Assembly (NCBI RefSeq): GCF_018383905.1
Contig: NZ_JAGYWA010000007.1
Span: 1-64,000, forward strand
Source: Flavobacterium branchiicola
GTDB taxonomy: Bacteria; Bacteroidota; Bacteroidia; Flavobacteriales; Flavobacteriaceae
Length of the DNA stretch: 64,000 nt
Reading direction: 5' to 3'
Shown here: piece after piece, positions 38,067 to 46,748 of the stretch
Position numbering within the stretch: the stretch's first letter is position 1
How the letters are laid out: each line of letters opens with the position of its first letter
Translations under genes and position numbers: made by a program
The notes under the pieces: model-generated
Database searches by the model: none
Seen by the model: only the letters and a program-made list of their open reading frames with translations
What the model was told of the DNA's origin: nothing

Positions 38067-38831
38067 ATGTTTTCATTACAAAATAAAAAAGCAGTTGTTA
38101 CAGGCGGCGGCAGCGGAATCGGAAAAGCAATCTCGGCGCTGTTCGCAAAACAGGGAGCAGAAGTTCATATTATAGAACTTACAGAAGAAAGTGCCAAAAC
38201 AGCCGTTGAAGAAATTACAGCAAACGGAGGAAAAGTATTTTCGCATGCCTGTAATGTGGCCAACCAGACAGAAGTACTGGCGACATTTGAAAAAATTGGA
38301 AATATTCATATCCTGATCAATAATGCCGGTATTGCACATATCGGAAAAGTAGACACAACACCCGAAGCCGATTTTGACCGAATAATGAATGTAAACGTAA
38401 AAGGTGTATACAATTGTTTACATGCTGCGATACCGCAATTTAGAGCTTCAGGCGGAGGTGTTATTGTAAACATGGCATCTATTGCAGCCTGGGTTGGTAT
38501 TCCGGATCGATTTGCTTATTCTACAGCAAAAGGAGCCGTTATGGCCATGACCTTATCCGTTGCCAAAGATTATATAGGAGAAAATATTCGTTGTAATTCG
38601 ATTTCCCCAGCAAGAGTACATACGCCTTTTGTAGACGGATTTATCTCAAAGACATATCCGGGTAAAGAAGCCGAAATGTTTGAAAAATTATCCAAAACAC
38701 AGCCTATTGGCAGAATGGCAAAACCAGATGAGGTTGCCTCTTTGGCTTTGTTTTTATGCAGTGACGAATCTGGTTTTGTAACCGGTTGCGATTACCCTCT
38801 TGATGGAGGTTTTATTAAATTAAATAACTAG
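38067..38831 (+). CDS. SDR oxidoreductase, probable 2-keto-3-deoxy-L-fuconate dehydrogenase
   Basis: This 254-residue classical short-chain dehydrogenase has the nucleotide loop TGGGSGIG at 12-19, NNAG, catalytic Ser in MASIAAW, and YSTAK. The acidic residue after the second strand (HIIELTEE) favours NAD over NADP. In the L-fucose oxidative route this step oxidises 2-keto-3-deoxy-L-fuconate to the 2,4-diketo acid. The assignment comes from position between the UxaA-type dehydratase and the LutABC/FAHD genes; SDR sequence alone does not define substrate. The lutA gene begins 6 bases after its stop. Confidence 0.85.
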   Translation: MFSLQNKKAVVTGGGSGIGKAISALFAKQGAEVHIIELTEESAKTAVEEITANGGKVFSHACNVANQTEVLATFEKIGNIHILINNAGIAHIGKVDTTPEADFDRIMNVNVKGVYNCLHAAIPQFRASGGGVIVNMASIAAWVGIPDRFAYSTAKGAVMAMTLSVAKDYIGENIRCNSISPARVHTPFVDGFISKTYPGKEAEMFEKLSKTQPIGRMAKPDEVASLALFLCSDESGFVTGCDYPLDGGFIKLNN

Positions 38832-38837
38832 GTTACA

Positions 38838-39575
38838 ATGAAAATTGCCTTATTCATACCCTGTTATATCGATCAGTTTTACCCCAATGTGGGTATTGCT
38901 GCTTTGCAGTTATTGCAAAAACTGGGTTGTGATGTTACATTTCCTTTAGAGCAGACCTGTTGTGGTCAGCCTATGGCAAATAGTGGTTTTGCAAGTTTGA
39001 GTAAAGGCTGTGACCGAAATTTTGTCAAGAATTTTTCAGGATTTGATTATATAGTAGCGCCTTCAGGAAGTTGTGTTTTGCATGTAAAAGAACATTTGCA
39101 GGATGCCGAAAACCCACAGGAAGCAGCTCATATTCGGAATACCGTTTATGAATTGACAGAGTTTCTGACTGATATTTTAAAAGTAAAAAGTCTTAAAGCG
39201 CGCTTTCCGTATAAAGTTGGTTTGCACAACAGCTGCCACGGACAAAGAGGTCTGCACCTTTCTTCGATGACAGAGCAAATGTTACCTGAGTTTTCTAAAC
39301 CCGAACAATTATTAAATCTGGTGGAAGGGATTGAATTAAGAAGACCGGAACGAAATGACGAATGCTGTGGTTTTGGAGGCACTTTTTGTGTTTTTGAAGA
39401 AGCAGTAAGCGTTAAAATGGGAAAAGACAGAATCAAAGAACACGAAGTCAACGACGTCGATTTTATTACAGGAGGCGATACCAGTTGTCTGATGCATTTG
39501 GAAGGTCTTCTTAAAAGAAAAGGAAGCAAAGTAAAAACCATTCATATTGCCGAAATACTGAATAGTTTAGTTTAA
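38838..39575 (+). CDS. lutA: LutA-like subunit of L-lactate dehydrogenase complex
   Basis: This 245-residue protein carries two cysteine-rich CCG domains: EQTCCGQPMANSGF in the first half, and HNSCHGQRG with DECCGFGGTFCVFE in the second. Such domains bind iron-sulfur clusters in LutA, GlpC and heterodisulfide reductase subunits. With LutB and LutC it forms the LutABC complex that oxidises L-lactate to pyruvate. Placement inside a fucose cluster makes sense because the FAHD hydrolase step releases L-lactate. The next gene follows after 48 bases. Confidence 0.9.
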   Translation: MKIALFIPCYIDQFYPNVGIAALQLLQKLGCDVTFPLEQTCCGQPMANSGFASLSKGCDRNFVKNFSGFDYIVAPSGSCVLHVKEHLQDAENPQEAAHIRNTVYELTEFLTDILKVKSLKARFPYKVGLHNSCHGQRGLHLSSMTEQMLPEFSKPEQLLNLVEGIELRRPERNDECCGFGGTFCVFEEAVSVKMGKDRIKEHEVNDVDFITGGDTSCLMHLEGLLKRKGSKVKTIHIAEILNSLV

Positions 39576-39623
39576 AAATAAAAGTGATACTCTTAAAAAA
39601 GAGAACACATAATACAAAGAAAG

Positions 39624-40991
39624 ATGACGGTAAAACATGCTGCATTAGCAGAAAAGTTTATAGCTGACGAGCCCAGAACCGACTGGCACGATGAAACCCT
39701 GTGGTTTGTTCGCGCTAAGCGTGATAAGGCGGCTCATGGCTTACCGGAATGGGAACAATTAAGAGAATGGGGTTCGCAGATTAAAAACCGCACACTTTCT
39801 AATCTGTCCAATTATCTGATAGAATTTGAAAAAAATGCCATTGCCAACGGTATAAAAGTACACTGGGCAGCCGATGCCAAAGAGCACAATGAGATAGTAC
39901 ACGAGATTATCAAAAAACATGGTATTCAGAAAATCGTGAAAAGCAAAAGCATGCTTACCGAAGAATGCCATTTGAATGAATACTTGCAGGATCACGGCAT
40001 AGAAGTAGTCGACACCGATTTGGGAGAACGTATTGTTCAATTTAGAAAAGAACCACCAAGTCATATTGTATTGCCTGCAATTCATTTAAAAAAAGAAGAT
40101 GTAAGTGCTACTTTTCACGAACATCTTCAAACCGAAAAAGGAAATAATGACCCGCAATATTTAACGGAAGCAGCTAGACAACACCTGCGAAATAAATTTG
40201 TAGAATCGCAATTGGCCATCACAGGAGTCAATTTTGCGATTGCAGAAACAGGAGGTTTTGTAGTTTGTACCAATGAAGGAAATGCCGATATGGGAGCGCA
40301 TACTGCCCCTGTACACATAGCCTGTATGGGCTTTGAAAAATTAATTCCGAAAGCGGAACATTTAGCCGTATTTTTAAGATTACTGGCAAGAAGCGCAACT
40401 GGTCAGCCTATTACGACGTACTCAAGTCATTTTCATAAACCGAGACCCAATCAGGAAATGCATATCGTTATTGTAGATAATGGTCGCAGTAAACAATTGG
40501 GAAGGGAAGATTTTAGAAACTCATTAAAATGCATTCGCTGCGCCGCTTGTTTTAATACTTGTCCGGTATATCGCAGAAGCGGTGGACACAGTTATCATAC
40601 CGCCGTGGCAGGCCCAATTGGTTCTATTTTGAATCCGAATCTGGATATGAAAGCCAATGCCGATTTGCCTTTTGCCTCTACTTTGTGTGGAAGTTGCAGT
40701 AATGTTTGTCCGGTGAAAATTAATATTCATGAACAATTATGGAAATGGAGACAAGTAATTGTTTCTGAGGGATATGTTGCAGCAAGTAAAAAAATAAGCA
40801 TGAAAGGAATGAACTATGTATTCTCTAATCCTAAAATTTACCGAATGATGGGTAAAATAGGAAGATGGGGAATGCGCGTATTTCCGTTTATGATAAAAAA
40901 TAAAGCAAATCCGTGGTTTAAACAAAGAGAAATGCCGGAAGTTCCCAAAGAATCCTTTCGGGACTGGTATTTAAAAAACGGAAAAAACTAA
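39624..40991 (+). CDS. lutB: LutB-like iron-sulfur subunit of L-lactate dehydrogenase complex
   Basis: This 455-residue protein has an N-terminal LUD-type domain (about 60-290; GVNFAIAETGGFVVCTNEGN) and a C-terminal ferredoxin-like part. The latter has two 4Fe-4S motifs, CIRCAACFNTCPVYRR and LCGSCSNVCPVKINIHEQLW. Domain order and length match LutB. It is the electron-carrying subunit between LutA and LutC, cytoplasmic or membrane-associated, and passes electrons from L-lactate to the respiratory chain. It sits between lutA and lutC. Confidence 0.93.
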   Translation: MTVKHAALAEKFIADEPRTDWHDETLWFVRAKRDKAAHGLPEWEQLREWGSQIKNRTLSNLSNYLIEFEKNAIANGIKVHWAADAKEHNEIVHEIIKKHGIQKIVKSKSMLTEECHLNEYLQDHGIEVVDTDLGERIVQFRKEPPSHIVLPAIHLKKEDVSATFHEHLQTEKGNNDPQYLTEAARQHLRNKFVESQLAITGVNFAIAETGGFVVCTNEGNADMGAHTAPVHIACMGFEKLIPKAEHLAVFLRLLARSATGQPITTYSSHFHKPRPNQEMHIVIVDNGRSKQLGREDFRNSLKCIRCAACFNTCPVYRRSGGHSYHTAVAGPIGSILNPNLDMKANADLPFASTLCGSCSNVCPVKINIHEQLWKWRQVIVSEGYVAASKKISMKGMNYVFSNPKIYRMMGKIGRWGMRVFPFMIKNKANPWFKQREMPEVPKESFRDWYLKNGKN

Positions 40992-41015
40992 AAATAAAGC
41001 AAGCAATAAGAACGT

Positions 41016-41600
41016 ATGAACGCAAGAGAAAAGATATTAAACAGTATAGCAATGAATCAGCCAGAATTGGTTCAGGAACCTGTTATTGATATCAGCGCTG
41101 TTATTCGTTATGAAGATACTTATAAGCAGTTTAAAACTGTACTGGAAAGCATTGGCGGTAAAACAGAACTGATTTCTGATATATTGGTACTTCGCGAACA
41201 ATTAATAGCAGACAAAGCAAGTGGAAGTTTTGTTGTAAATGCTATTTCACAATTGGGAGAAATAGATCAACAGGCTGCTTTTATGTCAGCGTTTGAATTG
41301 GAGAAATTAGAAAAAGCCTATATTAAAGGAACCATCGCAGTAGCCGAAAATGGAGCTGTCTGGATTTATGAGAGCCAAATGATCAACCGACTTGTTCCTT
41401 TTATTTGTCAGCATTTGATTTTGGTAATAGATAAAAAAGATTTGGTTGATACACTACATCAGGCCTACGAAAAACTTGACGCAGCAAAAGAAGGGTTTGG
41501 AGCTTTTATAGCCGGGCCTTCAAAAACAGCCGATATAGAACAGTCTCTGGTAATAGGAGCACACGGTGCAAGAAGCGCTACGATTTATGTAATTGAATAA
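41016..41600 (+). CDS. lutC: LutC-like LUD-domain subunit of L-lactate dehydrogenase complex
   Basis: This 194-residue protein matches the LUD domain of LutC: a short helical N terminus (MNAREKILNSI), GTIAVAENGAVWIYE in the middle, and IAGPSKTADIEQSLVIGAHGARS near the end. LutC is the third subunit needed for L-lactate oxidation. It follows lutB by 24 bases and precedes the hydrolase by 23, so the three lut genes are embedded in the fucose operon rather than in a separate lactate locus. Confidence 0.92.
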   Translation: MNAREKILNSIAMNQPELVQEPVIDISAVIRYEDTYKQFKTVLESIGGKTELISDILVLREQLIADKASGSFVVNAISQLGEIDQQAAFMSAFELEKLEKAYIKGTIAVAENGAVWIYESQMINRLVPFICQHLILVIDKKDLVDTLHQAYEKLDAAKEGFGAFIAGPSKTADIEQSLVIGAHGARSATIYVIE

Positions 41601-41623
41601 GAACAATATAATAAAGTACTAAA

Positions 41624-42478
41624 ATGAAACTAATACGATTTGGAGAAGCCGGTAAAGAAAAACCAGGTGTTTTAATAGACGAAAAAAGATTTGACGTATC
41701 AGCAATAGTGAGCGATTACAACGAAGCTTTTTTTGAAGAAAACGGATTAGAAAAACTTAAAAAAGCATTAGAAAGCAATTCTTCTTTGCCAGAAGTAGAT
41801 GCTTCTGTACGTTTAGGATCGCCGGTTGCAAGACCTTCAAAAATTATTTGCATCGGATTAAACTATGTAGATCATTGCCGTGAAACCAATGCCCCAATTC
41901 CAACTGAGCCTATTATCTTTTTTAAATCGACAACTTCTTTATGCGGACCAAATGATGATTTGATCATTCCGAAAAACAGCCAAAAAACAGATTGGGAAAT
42001 TGAACTGGCTTTTGTAGTAGGTAAAAAAGCAAGTTATGTAGAAGAAGCAGAAGCTTTAGATTATGTGGCGGGTTATGCTTTGCTAAATGATTACAGCGAA
42101 AGAGAATTTCAGATAGAACGTGGCGGACAATGGACAAAGGGTAAAGGATGCGATACATTTGCTCCACTTGGACCCTTTTTGGCAACTCAGGATGAAATTG
42201 CAGATGTGAATAATATACCAATGTGGCTGACAGTAAACGGAAAAACATTCCAAAATAGTAATACTTCTAATCTGGTATTTAAAATCCCGTTTTTAGTACA
42301 TTATTTAAGTCAGTTTATGACGTTGCTTCCAGGCGATATCATCAGTACAGGAACGCCTCCGGGTGTTGGTTTAGGAATTAAACCGGAACCTTTGTACTTA
42401 AAAGCCGGAGATGTGGTAGAATTAGGAATGGATGGTTTAGGAAGCAGTAAACAGCTGGCTGTACCTTATACAAAATAG
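41624..42478 (+). CDS. FAHD-family hydrolase, probable 2,4-diketo-3-deoxy-L-fuconate hydrolase
   Basis: This 284-residue protein belongs to the fumarylacetoacetate hydrolase family. GLNYVDHCRETN opens the catalytic domain, DWEIELAFVVGKKA supplies metal-binding acids, and DYSEREFQ, GKGCDTFAPLGP and TGTPPGVGLG are typical. In the non-phosphorylating L-fucose pathway a member of this family splits 2,4-diketo-3-deoxy-L-fuconate into pyruvate and L-lactate. The LutABC genes just upstream would then oxidise that lactate to pyruvate. This pairing is the main support for the substrate call. Confidence 0.88.
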   Translation: MKLIRFGEAGKEKPGVLIDEKRFDVSAIVSDYNEAFFEENGLEKLKKALESNSSLPEVDASVRLGSPVARPSKIICIGLNYVDHCRETNAPIPTEPIIFFKSTTSLCGPNDDLIIPKNSQKTDWEIELAFVVGKKASYVEEAEALDYVAGYALLNDYSEREFQIERGGQWTKGKGCDTFAPLGPFLATQDEIADVNNIPMWLTVNGKTFQNSNTSNLVFKIPFLVHYLSQFMTLLPGDIISTGTPPGVGLGIKPEPLYLKAGDVVELGMDGLGSSKQLAVPYTK

Positions 42479-42506
42479 ATTTATATAACCTCTCGGGGAA
42501 CTAATA

Positions 42507-42546
42507 AAGCACACAGAAACATAAATTATTAAGTTTCTGTGTGCTT
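42507..42546 (+). other. Strong hairpin after the fucose operon
   Basis: AAGCACACAGAAAC (42507-42520) is perfectly complementary to 42533-42546, with a 12-base loop. There is no T-run, so it may stabilise or process the 3' end rather than act as a classical intrinsic terminator. It resembles the CACATAGAAAC element at 2945. Confidence 0.5.
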
Positions 42547-42632
42547 ACATAATTGGTCTTGATTTGTGCTAAAAGTGTTATCGTACACACATAGTTTTTT
42601 TAGTTTTTAATAATAATTAATAAAATGTAAAC

Positions 42633-44264
42633 ATGGTGAAGTCATTTTTCTTTTCGCTTCTTTTTTGCAGCACGTTGTCGTTTGCTCAAGAAGTAAATAT
42701 CATACCTCAACCGGTAAAAGTGGTTAAAAATGCCGGAAATTTTGTGATTAATTCGCAAACCAGTTTGGTTGTTGCAAATGCAGGAGATAATGCGACAGCA
42801 ACTTTCCTTAATAAATATTTGTCTGATTATTATGGTTTTGTTTTGCCGGTTTCAAAAAAAGCAGCTAAAAATTCGATTAAGTTAGTCAGCAAAAAAAATA
42901 TTGAAGGGTTAAAAGGAGAAGGTTATACTTTTAAATCAGATAAAAATGGAGTTGAGATTACGGGAAATTCGGCTATCGGGACTTTCTACGGAATGCAAAC
43001 TCTTATTCAGTTATTACCTGTAGAAAAAAGCAATAGTCTGGCGATTGCGGCTGTAGAAGTAAATGATGAACCCCGTTTTGTGTACAGAGGTGCAATGCTG
43101 GATGTTGGGCGTCATTTCTTTCCCGTATCCTTTGTAAAAAAGTACATTGATTATCTGGCTTTACATAAATTAAATTATTTTCACTGGCACCTGACCGAAG
43201 ATCAGGGTTGGAGAATTGAAATCAAAAAATACCCTAAACTAACCGAAATAGGATCAAAAAGAAACGGAAGTATTATTGGCAAGTATCCGGGAACAGGAAG
43301 CGATAATACTCCGGAACAAGGCTTTTATTCGCAGGAAGAAGTAAAAGAAATTGTAAAATATGCTGCAGATCGATTTATTACAGTCATTCCGGAAATCGAA
43401 ATGCCTGGACACAGCAGCGCAGCAATTGCGGCTTATCCGGAGCTGAGTTGTTTTCCAAACGAGAAAACAAAACTTCCTGATAATATGATTTCAAATCAGA
43501 GTAAAAAAGAAATGGCCGCCGGAAGAAATAAAGTCGTTCAGGAAACCTGGGGCGTACATGCCGATGTATTTGTGCCAACTGAAAATACGTTTCAATTTTT
43601 AGAAGATGTTCTGGATGAAGTGGTGGCTTTATTTCCTTCAAAATACATTCACGTAGGTGGTGACGAATCTCCAAAGGATAACTGGAAAAGAAGCGAATTT
43701 TGCCAACAATTAATAAAAGAAAAAGGATTGAAGGATGAACATGAACTTCAAAGCTATTTTATTCAGCGCATAGAAAAATACATCAACAAAAAAGGAAGAA
43801 CACTTATTGGCTGGGACGAAATTTTAGAAGGCGGATTGGCACCAAACGCAGTAGTAATGAGCTGGAGAGGTGAAGAAGGCGGAATTGCAGCAGCCAAGGA
43901 AAATCATCAGGTTATTATGACTCCAGGCAGTCACGTTTACTTAGATCATTCGCAGACTAAAAATGAGAAAGAAGTCACTATTGGCGGATTTTTACCTTTA
44001 GAAAAAGTATACAGTTATGAGCCCGTTCCTAAAGAACTGAATGAGCAGCAAGCTAAATACGTTTTGGGTGCTCAGGGAAATGTCTGGACAGAATATATGG
44101 CCAATCCGGCAAAAGTAGAATACATGATTTTTCCGCGTTTGAGTGCTTTAAGCGAAGTTTTATGGTCGCCAAAAGAAGGCAAAAACTGGAATCAGTTTCA
44201 AACCAAAATTGAAACCATGAAAAAGCGTTATACTATTTGGGGAGCCAATTATTTTAAGGAATAA
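42633..44264 (+). CDS. GH20 beta-N-acetylhexosaminidase, exported
   Basis: This 543-residue protein has a signal peptide ending SFAQ. An N-terminal GH20b domain (about 20-145) is followed by the TIM barrel: VYRGAMLDVGRHFF, FHWHLTEDQGWRIEI, IPEIEMPGHSSAA, and HVGGDESPKDNW, where Asp344-Glu345 are the catalytic pair of substrate-assisted hydrolysis. MSWRGEEGG and the final EYM/WSP region are also standard. It removes terminal beta-GlcNAc or GalNAc, for example from N-glycan antennae exposed by the galactosidase and fucosidases. A second GH20 follows after 97 bases that include a terminator. Confidence 0.95.
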   Translation: MVKSFFFSLLFCSTLSFAQEVNIIPQPVKVVKNAGNFVINSQTSLVVANAGDNATATFLNKYLSDYYGFVLPVSKKAAKNSIKLVSKKNIEGLKGEGYTFKSDKNGVEITGNSAIGTFYGMQTLIQLLPVEKSNSLAIAAVEVNDEPRFVYRGAMLDVGRHFFPVSFVKKYIDYLALHKLNYFHWHLTEDQGWRIEIKKYPKLTEIGSKRNGSIIGKYPGTGSDNTPEQGFYSQEEVKEIVKYAADRFITVIPEIEMPGHSSAAIAAYPELSCFPNEKTKLPDNMISNQSKKEMAAGRNKVVQETWGVHADVFVPTENTFQFLEDVLDEVVALFPSKYIHVGGDESPKDNWKRSEFCQQLIKEKGLKDEHELQSYFIQRIEKYINKKGRTLIGWDEILEGGLAPNAVVMSWRGEEGGIAAAKENHQVIMTPGSHVYLDHSQTKNEKEVTIGGFLPLEKVYSYEPVPKELNEQQAKYVLGAQGNVWTEYMANPAKVEYMIFPRLSALSEVLWSPKEGKNWNQFQTKIETMKKRYTIWGANYFKE

Positions 44265-44282
44265 TACGATCAGGATTATGAT

Positions 44283-44312
44283 AAGACAGCTCAATGCGGG
44301 CTGTCTTTTTTA
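44283..44312 (+). terminator. Terminator between the two GH20 genes
   Basis: AAGACAGC (44283-44290) pairs with GCTGTCTT (44300-44307), followed by T residues. It may separate or attenuate expression of the second GH20 gene. Confidence 0.6.
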
Positions 44313-44361
44313 TATAAAGACAAACCAGAGATTCATCTTTAGGAACTAATTTTTAGTAAAT

Positions 44362-46671
44362 ATGAAAAGAATAATTTTAGCCCTTTCGCTATTAATAACT
44401 GTTGGCTTAAAAGCGCAAAATACAGTTCACATTATCCCGCAACCCGTTAGTTTAGAAACAAAGGAAGGAAGTTTTGTTTTGGATAATACAACAATTGTAA
44501 AAGTTGAAAATGGAGACAAAGAAACTCAGAAAGTGATTCATTTTTTTACCGAATATGTAAAACGAGTTACCGGATTTGAGTTAAGTCAGTCTAAGAATAA
44601 AGGAAAAGAGATTGTTTTTAGTATCGGAAAAATAGAAGGAATCGGGGACGAAGGTTATTTGTTATCGGTAAATTCTAAAGAGATTCAGATCAAAGCAAAT
44701 TCTTCAAAAGGATTATTTTACGGAGTACAATCCTTATTGCAAACAATGCCTTTTAGCCGAACCAATGTAATAGTTCAGATTCCCGGAATGGAAATAAAAG
44801 ATTATCCCCGTTTTAAATGGAGAGGGATGATGCTCGATGTAAGCCGTCATTTTTTTGCACCTGAACTGGTAAAAGAATTTATCGATTTATTGGCTGCTTA
44901 CAAAATGAATGTTTTTCACTGGCATTTGGTTGATGGAGCAGGATGGCGTTTAGAAATTAAAAAATATCCGAAACTAACACAACAAGCTGCGTGGCGGGTT
45001 GACGATTATGGAAAATCATGGAACTGGTCTGAAGTCGAATTTAATGCCGACAGAAATAAAGCAACTTATGGAGGTTATTACACACAGGAACAGGTAAAAG
45101 AGATTGTCGCTTATGCTGCAAACCGAAACATAACCGTTGTACCGGAAATTGAAATGCCGGGACATTCAGAAGCTGCTATGGCTGCTTATCCGGAACTTTC
45201 CTGTAATTCTAAAAACAATTTTGCACAGTCCGGAAATTTTTTGGCCAGTAAGGTCGAAAGTAATTATTGCGCAGGAAATGATAAAGCTTTTGATTTTTTA
45301 CAAGATGTCTTAACAGAAGTGATGGCAATTTTTCCTTCAAAGTATATTCATATTGGGGGAGATGAAGTAGACAAAACGAGTTGGAAACACTGCGCTAAAT
45401 GCCAGGCCAGAATGCAAGCGGAAAACCTGAAAGATGAAAAAGAACTGCAAAGTTATTTTATTCGAAGAATGGAAAAATTTCTGGTTGCCCATAACCGTAA
45501 AATGATTGGCTGGGATGAAATTCTGGAAGGCGGACTGGCTCCGGAAGCGACCGTTATGAGCTGGCGAGGTGAAGCAGGAGGTATTGAAGCGGCAAAAATG
45601 GGACATGACGTCGTGATGACACCAGGTTCTCCCTATTATTTTGATCATTATCAGGGAGATCCGGAAACCGAACCACTAGCGATTGGAGGATTTAATACGC
45701 TGAAAAAAGTATATACTTATGATCCAATTCCGGTAGAATTAACCAACGAAGAAGCCAAACGCGTTATGGGCGCACAGGCCAATTTATGGACCGAATATAT
45801 TACAACAGCAGAACAGGTAGAATATATGATTCTTCCTCGTTTACTTGCCTTGTCAGAAGTGTTATGGTCACCAAAAGAACAGCGCAACTGGACCAATTTT
45901 ACCCAACGTTTGCAACCTCATTTTGCCGGTTTTGAACAAAGAGGAATTCGCTATTCGAAAGGAAATTTTAAAGTTGATATTTTGCCGGTTGTTACAAATA
46001 ACCAACTTTTGATTCAACTTGATACAGACCATCCTGAAGCTGTAATTTATTATACTACAGATGGAAGCTTACCTTCTGCAACAAGTATTAAATATGAAAA
46101 ACCATTTGTAGTAAACAGTTCTATGACTGTAAAAGCGATTATGACATTGCAGAATAAAGTAATGAGTACAAAACCGGCCGAACAATCTTTTACATTTAAT
46201 AAAGCCACAGGAAAAACAATAAGTTATGCGAATCCTTTCAGCACTCATTATCGCGCTAACGGAACCAATACACTTATTGACGGTTTTAGAGGTACAAAAG
46301 ATATTGGTAAGCAATGGCACGGATTTGATGGAAAAGATTTAGTAGCAATCATTGATTTAGGAACTAATTCGACAATTAGCAGTATCACATTAGGATGTAT
46401 TCAGAATTGGAGTCAGTGGATTTTTTTACCGCAATGGGTAAAGTTTGAAGTATCGCAGGATGGCATCAATTTTACTGAAGTAAAAACAGTAACCAATTCA
46501 ATTTCTGCTACAGAAAAAGAGATTCAAATAAAAGACTTTACGGCTAAATTTGCAGCGCAAAAAGCAAAGTTTGTTCGTGTTACTGCCAAAAACTTAGGTC
46601 AGTGTCCCGCGGGACATCCGGGTGAAGGGCAAACGGCCTGGTTATTTGTAGATGAAATTATGGTAGAATAA
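44362..46671 (+). CDS. GH20 beta-N-acetylhexosaminidase with C-terminal accessory domains, exported
   Basis: This 769-residue protein has a signal peptide ending LKAQ. A GH20b domain and TIM barrel (about 20-520) show FHWHLVDGAGWRLEI, VPEIEMPGHSEAAM, and HIGGDEVDKTSW with catalytic Asp334-Glu335. MSWRGEAGG follows. It extends about 225 residues beyond the first GH20. This part holds a chitobiase-type C-terminal repeat (about 555-615; VIYYTTDGSLPSATS) and a discoidin-like F5/8C domain (about 625-769; GTKDIGKQWHGFDGKDLVAIIDLG) that probably binds carbohydrate. Its division of labour with the neighbouring GH20 is unknown; different linkages or larger substrates are likely. Confidence 0.94.
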   Translation: MKRIILALSLLITVGLKAQNTVHIIPQPVSLETKEGSFVLDNTTIVKVENGDKETQKVIHFFTEYVKRVTGFELSQSKNKGKEIVFSIGKIEGIGDEGYLLSVNSKEIQIKANSSKGLFYGVQSLLQTMPFSRTNVIVQIPGMEIKDYPRFKWRGMMLDVSRHFFAPELVKEFIDLLAAYKMNVFHWHLVDGAGWRLEIKKYPKLTQQAAWRVDDYGKSWNWSEVEFNADRNKATYGGYYTQEQVKEIVAYAANRNITVVPEIEMPGHSEAAMAAYPELSCNSKNNFAQSGNFLASKVESNYCAGNDKAFDFLQDVLTEVMAIFPSKYIHIGGDEVDKTSWKHCAKCQARMQAENLKDEKELQSYFIRRMEKFLVAHNRKMIGWDEILEGGLAPEATVMSWRGEAGGIEAAKMGHDVVMTPGSPYYFDHYQGDPETEPLAIGGFNTLKKVYTYDPIPVELTNEEAKRVMGAQANLWTEYITTAEQVEYMILPRLLALSEVLWSPKEQRNWTNFTQRLQPHFAGFEQRGIRYSKGNFKVDILPVVTNNQLLIQLDTDHPEAVIYYTTDGSLPSATSIKYEKPFVVNSSMTVKAIMTLQNKVMSTKPAEQSFTFNKATGKTISYANPFSTHYRANGTNTLIDGFRGTKDIGKQWHGFDGKDLVAIIDLGTNSTISSITLGCIQNWSQWIFLPQWVKFEVSQDGINFTEVKTVTNSISATEKEIQIKDFTAKFAAQKAKFVRVTAKNLGQCPAGHPGEGQTAWLFVDEIMVE

Positions 46672-46693
46672 AAAAAAACAATTTTTGGTGCTT

Positions 46694-46748
46694 AAAAAGG
46701 ATAAGACGATTTTAATAAATTGCCTTATCCTTTTTTTTAGAAACCGTT
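46694..46748. terminator. Convergent terminator between GH20 and PepSY genes
   Basis: AAAAAGGATAAG (46694-46705) pairs with CTTATCCTTTTT (46734-46745), followed by more T. It overlaps the final codons of the reverse-strand PepSY gene and serves the forward GH20 gene. Confidence 0.6.
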
